Positions 29,060-38,312 of a stretch of DNA of 60,362 nucleotides are shown one piece after another (position 1 is the first letter of the stretch; each line of letters begins with the position of its first letter). The notes below the pieces were generated by a model. It was not told the DNA's origin and made no database searches. It worked only from the letters and a program-made list of their open reading frames with translations. The stretch comes from Nitrospirota bacterium. Its GTDB lineage: Bacteria > Nitrospirota > Thermodesulfovibrionia > Thermodesulfovibrionales > UBA6898. The position numbers and the translations under genes were made by a program. The DNA is taken from NCBI GenBank assembly GCA_004321925.1, contig SCQH01000024.1:1-60362 (forward strand), read 5' to 3'.

Positions 29060-29640
29060 TTGGCCTGTCTCTCCCATTCCCGGATCAGGGAGTTTGCCCG
29101 GGCAGTCACTTCACTGTTTTCCCAGAAGCCGCGCGGTGCGGAACGCGCCTTCTCCTGCTCCTGCAGATACATCGGCATTGCCGGGAAAGGATACACGGTA
29201 TAGACCAGCACGAGCCCCTGCTGCACCAGCCAGAGGCCAAGGTCCTGGTCTCCCGAAAAGAGGGTCGCGAGCGTTCTCCCGCGATCGTCTTTCGGAGGGG
29301 CATTCAGCATGATCCGGAAGTATTTTCCTGCAGCAAACCTCCTGATCGCATCCTCTGAGGCGCGGCCGTAAGGTGCGACTATGTCATGCTCGATTTTCGA
29401 CTCAAATGCCTTGATGCCGAGGATGCGAACGGTGACATTGTCAGCCCCCTCCTTCCCCACAACGATCGTATCACCGTCGACAACGCTGACCAGTTGCACG
29501 AGATCGCCGTTTTCGAGGGCACCTGCCGCCTTATGTAAACTGCGGCGCTGCTGCATGACATTGAACCCAAAAAATGCCGAGGCAGTCAGCAGCATTATAA
29601 TGAGGCCCCAGAAGACAGCGGTAGAACGATCCATTATCAA
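29056..29640 (-). CDS. membrane-anchored staphylococcal-nuclease-like protein
   Basis: 194 residues with an N-terminal membrane anchor (about 8-28) and an SNase-like OB-fold: VVDGDTIVV, VRILGI, a GRASEDAIRR helix and DDRGRTLATL, which contains the Arg expected at the active site. The usual RLIGID reads RILGIK, so the Asp that follows is replaced. It may cleave nucleic acid outside the membrane or be a non-catalytic relative. Overlaps the K+ channel gene by 4 bases, an unusual pairing. Confidence 0.75.
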   Translation of the reverse strand: MIMDRSTAVFWGLIIMLLTASAFFGFNVMQQRRSLHKAAGALENGDLVQLVSVVDGDTIVVGKEGADNVTVRILGIKAFESKIEHDIVAPYGRASEDAIRRFAAGKYFRIMLNAPPKDDRGRTLATLFSGDQDLGLWLVQQGLVLVYTVYPFPAMPMYLQEQEKARSAPRGFWENSEVTARANSLIREWERQAK

Positions 29641-29815
29641 AGTCCACTGTCAGGGGACAGTTTCCCCTGCGCCCATGAATCCCCGGTCTGTATTTCAGGC
29701 GATCTCATAAGATGAGAATACGAAATATGATGCCGGATAGTCAATATTGACCGGCGCAAGAGCGGCCGTATCCTGAATATTTGCCGGAATTCTGCCTGAA
29801 TCAGAATGAGCATGG

Positions 29816-29845
29816 TTGCAGAAAAGTCAAAAATTACTTTAGAAT
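29816..29845 (+). promoter_or_regulatory. putative sigma-70 promoter for tRNA-Leu
   Basis: TTGCAG (29816-29821), 18-base spacer, TAGAAT (29840-29845), 19 bases before the tRNA 5' end. Sequence match only. The rest of the 224-base gap to the nuclease gene shows no other feature I can name. Confidence 0.5.
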
Positions 29846-29864
29846 TAAGAACTAAACAGGCTGA

Positions 29865-29951
29865 GCCGATGTGGTGGAACTGGCAGACGCGCCGGACTCA
29901 AAATCCGGTGGGGGCAACCCCGTGAGAGTTCGATTCTCTCCATCGGCACCA
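29865..29951 (+). tRNA. tRNA-Leu (anticodon CAA), CCA encoded
   Basis: 87 bases. Acceptor stem GCCGATG (29865-29871) pairs perfectly with CATCGGC (29941-29947); discriminator A and encoded CCA follow. The anticodon stem CCGGA/TCCGG encloses loop CTCAAAA, giving anticodon CAA (reads UUG). The long variable arm (GGGGGCAACCCC) makes it class II, and GTTCGATTC is the T-loop. Confidence 0.97.
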
Positions 29952-30023
29952 ATCTACAAACGGATTGGAGCGCTCCCGGGCGTCAAGTGGGCATATGAAA
30001 TCCATCGTGGTGACAGGTAACAG

Positions 30024-31106
30024 ATGAACCAAATGATTGACATCGAAGGAGAGATCCTGGTCGTCGATGACGAACCGTCGATCCGGAGCTATCTCCTGTC
30101 CCTGCTGAAGAAGCGCGGTTTTTCGGTCATCACCTGCGACAGCGCACAGACGGCTATCGATCAGCTTGAGCAGATAACGACCATTGCGCTTGTCCTGACC
30201 GATATCAGGATGCCGGAGATGACCGGTATCGAGCTCCTTGCAGAGGTCAACCGGATCAATGCTGAAATACCGGTGATCCTGATGACCGGGTATGCCGACC
30301 TCGACGTTGCGATCGGGGCGGTCAATGCAGGGGCATTCGGGTTCCTCACCAAGCCGTTCAATCAACAATACCTGATGACGCTGATCAGCCGGGGCCTTGA
30401 GCGGAACCGCCTTATCCAGAGCGAAAAGAACTATCTGATGAGTCTCGAGAACGCGGTGATGCGGAAGACCCGTGAGCTTGAGGATACGGCGCAAATGGCC
30501 AACCGGCTGAGCATTGAGATCGTTCAGCGGCTTTCGGCTGTGGCTGAATCACGGGACAGCTATACGGCTGCCCATATTCAGAGGATCGGGCTGTATTCCC
30601 GCTGTATCGCCGAGGCCATGGATATGTATGCGGATTTCGTTGAAGGGGTGACCGTTGCCAGTTCGCTGCATGACATCGGAAAGATAGGGATCCCCGACAA
30701 TATATTGCTGAAAAAGAGCATGCTGGATGAAGCAGAGAGCAAGGTCATGCGCGAGCATACCGTGATCGGCCACCGGATCCTCTCCGGGTCCTCCCATCCG
30801 GCCATCCAGCTGGCAAGTTCCATAGCGCTCAGTCACCACGAGAGATGGGACGGGAACGGGTATCCCGCCGGGCTGAGGGGGAAGGATATTCCTGTTGAGG
30901 CTCGGATCGTTCAGCTTGCCGACCAGTATGATGCGCTGAGGAATGTCAGATCGTATAAGCCGTCCCTTGCCCATCAGGAGACCTACCGCATCATTACGCA
31001 GGGTGATGGACGGACCTCTCCCGCACATTTTGATCCGGAAGTGCTTGCCGCTTTTGTGGCTGTGGCCGACCGGTTCGACGAGATATTCAACACAACCCAG
31101 GACTGA
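30024..31106 (+). CDS. response regulator with HD-GYP domain
   Basis: 360 residues. Receiver (DDEPSIRSYL; acceptor Asp in LTDIRMPEMTG; KPF), coiled linker about 135-160, then HD-GYP with HDIGKIGIP, HHERWDGNGYP and LADQYDAL. All metal ligands and the GYP triplet are present, so cyclic di-GMP hydrolysis is expected. It is monocistronic, after tRNA-Leu and before the tpsB promoter. No cognate kinase is adjacent. It is the second HD-GYP regulator in the window. Confidence 0.92.
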   Translation: MNQMIDIEGEILVVDDEPSIRSYLLSLLKKRGFSVITCDSAQTAIDQLEQITTIALVLTDIRMPEMTGIELLAEVNRINAEIPVILMTGYADLDVAIGAVNAGAFGFLTKPFNQQYLMTLISRGLERNRLIQSEKNYLMSLENAVMRKTRELEDTAQMANRLSIEIVQRLSAVAESRDSYTAAHIQRIGLYSRCIAEAMDMYADFVEGVTVASSLHDIGKIGIPDNILLKKSMLDEAESKVMREHTVIGHRILSGSSHPAIQLASSIALSHHERWDGNGYPAGLRGKDIPVEARIVQLADQYDALRNVRSYKPSLAHQETYRIITQGDGRTSPAHFDPEVLAAFVAVADRFDEIFNTTQD

Positions 31107-31149
31107 TCAGCCCCAACCACAATAGAGACATCTCTCCTGAAAATCCTTA

Positions 31150-31178
31150 TTGCGTGTCGGACCGGGATTGGCTATAGT
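31150..31178 (+). promoter_or_regulatory. putative sigma-70 promoter for tpsB-tpsA
   Basis: TTGCGT (31150-31155), 17-base spacer, TATAGT (31173-31178). The expected start near 31185 lies just before the AGGG ribosome-binding site and ATG 31201, and excludes the in-frame TTG at 31150 as a start codon. Confidence 0.5.
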
Positions 31179-31200
31179 ATGCTTAAACAGGGCGATGTCT

Positions 31201-32871
31201 ATGGGAAACTACTGCAGGTCAATACTCCTCCTCATTGCGCTTATCCTGCTGCATCCCGGCAGTATTGCTGCCGGGCAAGCAGGCGATGTTCCATCTCTAA
31301 CAGTCCCTGAGACCGGCCTTTCACCGGCGGTCCGGGGGGAGCAGGTTTCTGATGTCAGCGGTCCAGCGGATGATTTCATTATTGCACCTAAGGTCCGGGT
31401 CAGCGGCTTTGCCCTTGCCGGCAATACGGTGCTGTCGCAGGAGGAACTTTCAGCCGCAACCAGACCGTATATTGGCCGGGAGATATCCTTCGAGGAGCTT
31501 CAGGAACTCAGACAGAAGCTGACGACCCTTTATGTTGAGAAGGGCTACATCAACTCCGGCGTCCTCATCCCTGATCAGAAGGTCGAGGCCGGGATCGTCA
31601 GCCTGACGGCTGCTGAGGGACGCCTGAGCGGTCTGGTGGTCGAGGGAACAAAACGGTTAAGGCCCCGTTATATAACCAGCAGGCTTGAACCCTATCTGAC
31701 ACAGCCGATAAATGTCTTTGAGCTGCAGGAGGGCCTGCAGCTGCTTCAGCAGAACCCCCGTCTGCAGAAGATCAATGCGGTGCTCAGTCCCGGCATATCC
31801 CCCGGCGAGGCGGAACTGAAGGTGAAGGTCGAAGAGGAAAGGCCTTACCGGCTATGGATCTCGGCTGCCAATGATTATTCCCCGAGCATCGGCTCCTATG
31901 GCTCCGAGCTCGAATTCTCTCATAACGATCTGACCGGCTACGGGGATACCCTCTCTGCCACCCTAGGCCTCACGCTCGAAAATGCCCTGATAGACGGCGA
32001 CCTGAGCTATACGGTTCCTCTTTCCGGCCGTGATACTTTACTGAGATTTAATTACCGGGTGAATGAGACGACCGTGGTTGAGGAACCCTTTAAGAACCTC
32101 GACATACGGAGCAGGAACAGGACCTTCGGGGTGACCCTCAGCCATCCGTTTCACCGGACCGCCTATCATGAATTTTCGATGGGTGTCACCGGAGAGCTCC
32201 GGCAGAGCAGAACGTTTCTCCTGGGGAGGGCCTTTTCATTTACTGATGGTTCTGACGACGGCAGGTCACGTGAGACCGTCCTGAGGTTTTTCCAGGAATG
32301 GTCAAGCCGCAGCCAGCAGCAGGTGCTGGCCCTGAGATCGACCTTCAGCTTCGGGGTCGACGCGTTCCATGCCTCGCTTACTGAAACAGGCCCTGATCCC
32401 AAATTCCTTACGTGGCTTTCCCAGTTCCAATGGATACGAAGGCTTGGGGATAAGGGCATCCAGGCCCTGTTCAGGGCCGATATGCAGTTGTCGCGCGACC
32501 CGCTGCTTTCGATCGAGAAGTTCTCTGTCGGGGGGATGAACAGTGTCAGGGGGTACAGAAAAAATGCGCTTGTCCGGGATAACGGGATAGCAGCTTCAGT
32601 GGAGCTGAGGTTCCCCCTGGTCAATTCTGAAAAAAGAGGGGACATCCTTCAACTGATACCCTTTATGGATTATGGGAAGTCATGGAACACCCGCACACCG
32701 ACCCCGTCTCCCACAGATATCGGGAGCGCGGGGGTCGGATTTAAGTGGATGGCAACAGATGCGATCACTGTCCAGGCATATCTGGGCATTCCTCTGAAGC
32801 AGGTGCCGGTATCAGAAAAAGACCTCCAGGACAGAGGTCTTCATTTTAAGATCTCAGCGAGGCTGCTATGA
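31201..32871 (+). CDS. two-partner secretion outer-membrane transporter (TpsB, ShlB/FhaC type)
   Basis: 556 residues with a signal peptide (hydrophobic core ILLLIALILL). Two POTRA-type periplasmic domains (about 60-135 with VRVSGFALAGNT, and about 140-215 with GLVVEGTKRL) precede a C-terminal 16-strand beta-barrel (from about 220) containing the SVGGMNSVRGY motif of the Omp85/TpsB superfamily that contributes to loop L6. It would translocate the TpsA protein encoded in the next gene, with which it overlaps by 4 bases. ATG 31201 is spaced 8 bases from AGGG. Confidence 0.92.
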   Translation: MGNYCRSILLLIALILLHPGSIAAGQAGDVPSLTVPETGLSPAVRGEQVSDVSGPADDFIIAPKVRVSGFALAGNTVLSQEELSAATRPYIGREISFEELQELRQKLTTLYVEKGYINSGVLIPDQKVEAGIVSLTAAEGRLSGLVVEGTKRLRPRYITSRLEPYLTQPINVFELQEGLQLLQQNPRLQKINAVLSPGISPGEAELKVKVEEERPYRLWISAANDYSPSIGSYGSELEFSHNDLTGYGDTLSATLGLTLENALIDGDLSYTVPLSGRDTLLRFNYRVNETTVVEEPFKNLDIRSRNRTFGVTLSHPFHRTAYHEFSMGVTGELRQSRTFLLGRAFSFTDGSDDGRSRETVLRFFQEWSSRSQQQVLALRSTFSFGVDAFHASLTETGPDPKFLTWLSQFQWIRRLGDKGIQALFRADMQLSRDPLLSIEKFSVGGMNSVRGYRKNALVRDNGIAASVELRFPLVNSEKRGDILQLIPFMDYGKSWNTRTPTPSPTDIGSAGVGFKWMATDAITVQAYLGIPLKQVPVSEKDLQDRGLHFKISARLL

Positions 32872-35603
32872 AGACGGCAATACTATTTCTGATGCTTGTC
32901 TGTATGCCCTTCCTCTGCTGTCCTGCCGGTGCAGAGGTGGTCCTTGACGGCAGCATGGGCCGGTCCGGCCCTGTCAGCGGGCCGAACTTTCTGGTCTCCT
33001 CTGATATGGGGAGGCAGACCGGGGCCAACCTTTTTCACAGCTTTACCCGGTTCAATATCGGCAATACCGAGACAGCGACCTTTACCGGGCCTGAGAGCGT
33101 CAGGAATGTCATATCCCGGGTGACGGGCGGAAGTGTCTCGAATATCAACGGCCTGCTGCGGTCGACGATCCCGGGGGCTGATTTTTACTTTATCAATCCC
33201 GCAGGGGTATTTTTCGGCCAGGGGGCGGAACTCGATATCCATGGTTCATTTTATGTCAGTACTGCAGACTACCTGAGGCTCGGGACCGATGGCCGGTTCA
33301 ATGCAACAGATCCGGGGGAGAGCCTCCTGAGCACTGCCCCGCCTTCTGCCTTCGGTTTCCTGAGCCAGAACCCTGCGTCGATATTTGTCAATAACGCGAG
33401 GCTTGATGCCGCTGCCGGGAGAGATCTTTCTATCATAGGCGGGGACCTTGTCCTTGATAATGCCGTGCTCTTTGCGCCGGAGGGAAGGATAAACATCCTG
33501 AATGTCGCCTCTTCGGGAGAGATCCTGCCGGGTCAGCCTGACTGGAATGCCGGGTCGTTTTCGAGACTTGGCAGCAGCTTTGTGTATGGAGGATTTATCG
33601 TCACAAGCGGCGGGGAGGAGAGCGGCATATATATCAGGGGCGACGGTTTTTATGCGCGAGGTGCTGTCATAGAAGCCGGTACTGGTCTAGGTCCGGCAGG
33701 CGGCATGATCGACATCAAGCTGAACGATCTGTTGATCCTGGAAGGAGGCCTCCTCAGGACGATCACTGAAGGCGCAGGCCGGGGCGGCGAGTTAAAGCTG
33801 CGGGCACGCGGTCTGCTTCTTGCCGCGGGCGTATCAGCGGGGACAACCACCCTTGGAAGCGGAGACAGCGGAGATGTCATTATCAGTGTTGCCGAGAGGT
33901 TTGAAATATCAGGGACCGACCGGGATGGCTTCAGAAGCGCTCTCTTCAGTTTAGGCGGATCCGCCTCGACAGGGACGAGCGGGAAGATCTCGGTGTCTGC
34001 CCCTCTCCTTGACCTGGCGGACGGGGGGCTGATCACCACCAGCTCCGGATCAAGGGGACAGAGGGGTGACATCCATATCAGCGCCGACCATTTGACGCTC
34101 GCCACTAACAGCCGGATACAGGGCGGGAATATCCTCTTTGACGTCGGGACCCTCGAGATCAGCAGTGGTGCATTCATCTGGAGCCCTGCGCAGGGGCCTG
34201 ATGTCGGCCGCACGATCACGGTCAATGCACGGGAGTCCGTCCTGATCACCGGGGAGGGTCAGAATGAGGCGCCCTGGAAGAACAAGACAGAGCCGCTTTA
34301 TACCGGGATACACTCGGACGTATTTAGCAATGTAGACGGCAATGCCGGTGATATACATATTTCAAGCCCGCTGCTCAGGATAACAGACTCTGGCCAGATC
34401 GGCGCACGAACACATACCGACGGACACGGCGGAAATATCACTATCGATGCAGGAAAAGTGGAGCTGCTCTCCGGCGGACAGATCGCAGCAGACAGTTTCG
34501 GATCCTCCATCTTTGAAGGCCCGGCCGGTAATGTGACGATCAACGCCAGTGAGGAAGTCCTGATGTCAGGCAGTAATGGAGAGCTCTTCAGCGGCATTTC
34601 TTCGAGCACCCGGAGCGATGCGGACGCAGGCCGGATCTTTGTGAAGACCCCTCTGCTCCGGATGGAAGACCAAAGCAGTATCCTGGTGGCAACCGGGGTC
34701 TTCGGTGAAGGCAGAGCCGGGGACATCACGCTTGATGTCGGAAAGCTATCAATAGTATCAGGGGCCGCCATATCGAGCGCTTCAAGCGGACATGGGCAGG
34801 GAGGGTCGATCGATATAACCGCGTCCGGGTCTGTTGTGCTCGACAACGGAGTTATAACAAGTTTGGGGACCAGGTCAGGAGGGGCTGGAAATATCTCGAT
34901 AATAACCCCTTTACTGATATTAAAGGATGAAAGCGGGATCACAACACTTGCTTCGATACATTTAGCTACCGGAGAGCTCCCGGAGACCGATGCCGGAGAT
35001 ATAAGCATCAATGTCAACAACCTGGTTCTTTCCGAAGGATCGACGATTTCATCAGAGAGCCAGGGATATGGCAAGGCCGGATCAATTTCTATCATTGCCA
35101 GAGACAGAATAGAAAGTGCCAACAGTTCGATAACGACGGCTTCTTTTTTTTCAACAGGCGGCAATATCTCGGTCAGCAGCGGTGATGTAATTCTGACGCA
35201 GGGGAGTCACATTACTGCGACCGTGGGCGGCGGCAGTGGTAACGGCGGAAATGTCAGCATAAAGACAGATGCCCTGGCTGTGATCGAACAGAGCGACATC
35301 ACCGCAAAGGCGGACCAGGGTTTCGGCGGCAACATAACCATCCAGGCTCAGGCGGTGATCTTTTCGAATAACAGCGAGGCGAATGCCTCCTCGAATATCA
35401 GCGGCAAAGAAGGGACGGTCCGGGTCAATGCCCCTGATATCGACTTCAGCGGCTTCCTGGGTATCCTTCCCTCAAACTACCTGAATGCCGACCTGCTGCT
35501 TCCGAAGAGCTGCTCTGCACGGACAGGCGAACCGAACTCCTTTGTGATCGTCGGCCGGGATTCCCTGCCTCTCTCACCTGAGGGCTTTCTCCCCGCGCAG
35601 TAG
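32868..35603 (+). CDS. two-partner secretion exoprotein (TpsA, filamentous haemagglutinin-type)
   Basis: 911-residue exported protein. Signal peptide to about residue 22; TPS secretion domain (about 25-290) with RFNIGNTETATF and FINPAGVFFG, the haemagglutination-activity signature; then a long repeat-rich region of short beta turns (DISI, GNISI, GGNIT) expected to fold as a right-handed beta-helix. The C-terminus has a compact non-repetitive motif (LLPKSCS...FVIVGRDSLPLSPEGF) seen, to my knowledge, in many TpsA proteins of cyanobacterial type. Likely an adhesin or surface structural protein secreted by the upstream TpsB. Confidence 0.9.
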   Translation: MKTAILFLMLVCMPFLCCPAGAEVVLDGSMGRSGPVSGPNFLVSSDMGRQTGANLFHSFTRFNIGNTETATFTGPESVRNVISRVTGGSVSNINGLLRSTIPGADFYFINPAGVFFGQGAELDIHGSFYVSTADYLRLGTDGRFNATDPGESLLSTAPPSAFGFLSQNPASIFVNNARLDAAAGRDLSIIGGDLVLDNAVLFAPEGRINILNVASSGEILPGQPDWNAGSFSRLGSSFVYGGFIVTSGGEESGIYIRGDGFYARGAVIEAGTGLGPAGGMIDIKLNDLLILEGGLLRTITEGAGRGGELKLRARGLLLAAGVSAGTTTLGSGDSGDVIISVAERFEISGTDRDGFRSALFSLGGSASTGTSGKISVSAPLLDLADGGLITTSSGSRGQRGDIHISADHLTLATNSRIQGGNILFDVGTLEISSGAFIWSPAQGPDVGRTITVNARESVLITGEGQNEAPWKNKTEPLYTGIHSDVFSNVDGNAGDIHISSPLLRITDSGQIGARTHTDGHGGNITIDAGKVELLSGGQIAADSFGSSIFEGPAGNVTINASEEVLMSGSNGELFSGISSSTRSDADAGRIFVKTPLLRMEDQSSILVATGVFGEGRAGDITLDVGKLSIVSGAAISSASSGHGQGGSIDITASGSVVLDNGVITSLGTRSGGAGNISIITPLLILKDESGITTLASIHLATGELPETDAGDISINVNNLVLSEGSTISSESQGYGKAGSISIIARDRIESANSSITTASFFSTGGNISVSSGDVILTQGSHITATVGGGSGNGGNVSIKTDALAVIEQSDITAKADQGFGGNITIQAQAVIFSNNSEANASSNISGKEGTVRVNAPDIDFSGFLGILPSNYLNADLLLPKSCSARTGEPNSFVIVGRDSLPLSPEGFLPAQ

Positions 35604-35608
35604 TTCTG

Positions 35609-36340
35609 CTATTGTCTGTCGAAGGCCGCTGCAGCGGTGAGACCTGCCTGATCAAGCAGCCTGGCCCTTTCAGCACGGAGCCCCCTGTCTTCCTTCTGTT
35701 CGATGATCCGGGCTGAAAGGAGAGAAAGGGCGTCATACCAGATGCCTTCAGAGGCATAGACAGCCGCCTTTCCGAGTTCGCTTCCTGCTGAGCCGAGTTG
35801 TGAGATGAGCTGAGGCGATGGCATAACCCTTTTGATCATGCCGGTGCTGACGATGTCCCTGGACCGGTGCTCAGGGTCGACCACGATGGCAACGAACCAC
35901 TGATATTCGACGTCAGGCGTGAGCGAGACATCATAACCGGCAAGGCTCATGCACTGTATCCCGGGCTCCGTCGCCTCGGTGAACTCGCGCTCGAAGACAG
36001 GCCGGGGAGAGGCCTCGTCATTGATCGTTATCTCAAGCCGGGTCCTGGCCCTGTCAGAGAGGTACCAGCAGAGCGTCGGTTTTTCACGTGTGGTCAGCCC
36101 GACATGGTCCGGGGCCAGTGCAGCCAACACCGGGGTGTTGTACCCTGCGCCTCGTGTCCCGCCTCCGATCCTAAGAACGGGCCTGCCGATCGAGCCTGCT
36201 TTTGGCTTGTAGTTGACAAAAAAGCCGGAATCTTGCTTTTTCCCGTCCTTCTTTACAGCCGGTTCTTTGCCTGCGCCGCTGCTGTTAAGAGGGATGGCCA
36301 GCAGCAGGGCAAGTGTTACAGACAACGCAAATTTTTTCAT
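35609..36340 (-). CDS. exported DUF928-like protein
   Basis: 243 residues with a signal peptide (FALSVTLALLLAIPL). The core (RIGGGTRGAGY, PTLCWYLSDRARTRLEITINDE, YQWFVAIVVDPEHRSRD) resembles the DUF928 family, which is frequent beside CHAT, CHASE2 and haemagglutinin genes in cyanobacteria. Function unknown; the middle looks like an all-beta binding domain and the C-terminal 60 residues are helical. ATG 36340 follows GGAGGAG; an in-frame start at 36388 lies in the cyclase gene. Last gene of a three-gene minus-strand operon; it ends 5 bases from tpsA, tail to tail. Confidence 0.7.
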   Translation of the reverse strand: MKKFALSVTLALLLAIPLNSSGAGKEPAVKKDGKKQDSGFFVNYKPKAGSIGRPVLRIGGGTRGAGYNTPVLAALAPDHVGLTTREKPTLCWYLSDRARTRLEITINDEASPRPVFEREFTEATEPGIQCMSLAGYDVSLTPDVEYQWFVAIVVDPEHRSRDIVSTGMIKRVMPSPQLISQLGSAGSELGKAAVYASEGIWYDALSLLSARIIEQKEDRGLRAERARLLDQAGLTAAAAFDRQ

Positions 36341-36350
36341 AACTCCTCCG

Positions 36351-38309
36351 TTAAGTGGCAGTATTTTTATCCATGACCCCTGAGACACGGTAGACCATTA
36401 TTTTTTCATCCCTGCCCTTCACCTGGAACTCGCCGATCTCCGAGGTCATAAAAGCATTGCCCAGAAGTCTGCGGGTGGCCTCACTGATCAGGATCCGGCA
36501 GTGATCAGCTTCAGGGGAAGGGTCCCCGGGCTGCATCCGGAGACCCTCAAGCCGCGAGGCTATATTGACCGTATCTCCGATGACCGTGTACTCCATCCTT
36601 TCGGCGCCCCCGAGACTGCCTGCGACAAGAGAGCCTGTATGTATGCCGACACGCATACGGATGGTCGGCCTCTTCTCATTTTCCCATTCCCGGTTAAGGT
36701 CCGCAAGCTTATTTTTCATTTCCAGTGCACAGGCAACGGCATTGCGGGCGTCTGCGGTAATGGTCATGTCATCATCATGGGCGACCGGAACGCCGAAAAC
36801 GGCCATTATGGCATCACCGATGAATTTGTTGACGACCCCGTTATGTACCATGACCGTGCCGGTCATGGCATCCATATAGCGGTTCAGCCAGGTCATGAGT
36901 TCACCCGGTTCTGACCTTTCGGCGATGGCGGTGAAGCCGCTGATATCGGTGAACAGCACGGTTGCCGTGAGCTTCCGGGGTATGAGCCTGCCGTCATGTA
37001 TGAAGTTCTGCCTCTCCCTCCAGATCGTCTCGGCAACATCCTTTGAGACATGCCTCGAAAAAAGCTGCATGAGCAGGACCCGGTCATTCTTCTCCCGATA
37101 AGACAGGTAGGCCTTCACAAAGGAGAGAGTCAGGACCCAGGAGACCGCCGGGGGGATGACCGGTATCCACCAGCCCAGCATGAATGACCAGTAGGCAAGG
37201 CCGGTCAGCAAAGTAGTGCCGCCGGCAAGGAAGAGGCCGAAGGCCCAGTACGAACGTCCGCGGACCGCTGCCAGGCCCGCTGCCAGGCTCCAGAGGCATA
37301 TCCATGCCCATGCATATTGTTCATTCAGCGGGCGCAGGGACTTGTGGATGCCCTGTGCAGCCCTGATGATCTGTCCTGTGAGATGGCTATGGATCTCGAC
37401 CCCATGCAGGATGTTAACCCCGGCCTGCCTCCCGCTGACCGGTGCCGCATACATATCTTTCATGCTTTCCGCGGTTGAGCCGATCAGCACGACCCGGTCC
37501 TGAATCACCGCAGGATCGGCCTTTCCATCCAGGACATCTCCGAGGGTTAGTGTTGTAAACGGCCTTGATCTGAAATCAAGCAGGACCTGGTAGCCGCCCG
37601 CGTCGGCCCTCCGGTACCCACCATCATCCGCCCTGAACGGGACAAAGGTCGTTCCGCCCAAGCGCATATGTTCCGGGTTAAGCCGGTCAGGCTGAGGACC
37701 GATTCCTTCGGGCTGAAGATAGTTCAGGGCCAGCAGCAGACCAAAGGAACTGAGCAGTCCGTCCTGGCCATCCATGAAAAGCAGGCCGCGCCGAATGGAA
37801 CCGTCCCTGTCGACCGGCAGGTCATTGAAGCCGATCAGGCTGGGGTCCTTTATCATGTAAGGAGGGGGCACAGAGCCTGAACTCCGGTCGCCGATCTTCA
37901 TGACCGTCACAATGTGCGGATTCTTCGAGATCACGTCCCTAAGCTTGTCGCTTCCCGGCGGCACGGGGATGTCCCGGTAGAGGTCAAGGCCGATCGCCCG
38001 CGGCTTGTCTTTCAGTATCTGCCGGAGGAGGTCGGCAAGCAGGCTGTCCGTAAGCGGCCACTGGTTCAGTTTCTGAATATCAGCCTCGGTTATTGCCACA
38101 AGGGTTATTGGCGCTGCAGCGGCAGAGGACCGCACCTTCTGCCGAAGGAAATAGTCATAGGCTGACAGTTCCGGGGCCTGGAGATAGCCGCCGGCCCTTG
38201 CCAGGATGACCGCTGCAAAGATCAGCAGGCCGGTCACCAGACCGGCGAAGACCGGAGATCCGGTAAGGGACCTGAAAAGTTGACCAGGCGGACGGGCAGG
38301 ATCGCTCAT
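36351..38309 (-). CDS. CHASE2-domain class III adenylate/guanylate cyclase
   Basis: 652-residue membrane protein. TM1 about 20-38; extracytoplasmic CHASE2 sensor (about 40-325, with DLYRDIPVP and LIGFNDLPVDRDGSIRR); three TM helices (about 335-400); class III cyclase domain with both metal-binding Asp (LFTDISGFT and FIGDAIMAVFG), the Lys in VNKF and Thr in EYTVIGDT that specify the base, and Asn/Arg in VNIASRL. Catalytic set complete; the Lys/Thr pair favours ATP. Sits 3 bases after the CHAT gene and overlaps nothing important of the DUF928 gene. Confidence 0.92.
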   Translation of the reverse strand: MSDPARPPGQLFRSLTGSPVFAGLVTGLLIFAAVILARAGGYLQAPELSAYDYFLRQKVRSSAAAAPITLVAITEADIQKLNQWPLTDSLLADLLRQILKDKPRAIGLDLYRDIPVPPGSDKLRDVISKNPHIVTVMKIGDRSSGSVPPPYMIKDPSLIGFNDLPVDRDGSIRRGLLFMDGQDGLLSSFGLLLALNYLQPEGIGPQPDRLNPEHMRLGGTTFVPFRADDGGYRRADAGGYQVLLDFRSRPFTTLTLGDVLDGKADPAVIQDRVVLIGSTAESMKDMYAAPVSGRQAGVNILHGVEIHSHLTGQIIRAAQGIHKSLRPLNEQYAWAWICLWSLAAGLAAVRGRSYWAFGLFLAGGTTLLTGLAYWSFMLGWWIPVIPPAVSWVLTLSFVKAYLSYREKNDRVLLMQLFSRHVSKDVAETIWRERQNFIHDGRLIPRKLTATVLFTDISGFTAIAERSEPGELMTWLNRYMDAMTGTVMVHNGVVNKFIGDAIMAVFGVPVAHDDDMTITADARNAVACALEMKNKLADLNREWENEKRPTIRMRVGIHTGSLVAGSLGGAERMEYTVIGDTVNIASRLEGLRMQPGDPSPEADHCRILISEATRRLLGNAFMTSEIGEFQVKGRDEKIMVYRVSGVMDKNTAT

Positions 38310-38312
38310 GGA

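Noticed and set aside
29952-31200. c-di-GMP riboswitch near the HD-GYP and tps genes
   Set aside because: I looked for the GEMM core in the flanking gaps and saw none.
33700-35400. Short repeats in tpsA as a CRISPR or DNA satellite
   Set aside because: Repeats are degenerate at DNA level and in frame (GGN-I, GDI-I turns); they reflect a beta-helix protein.
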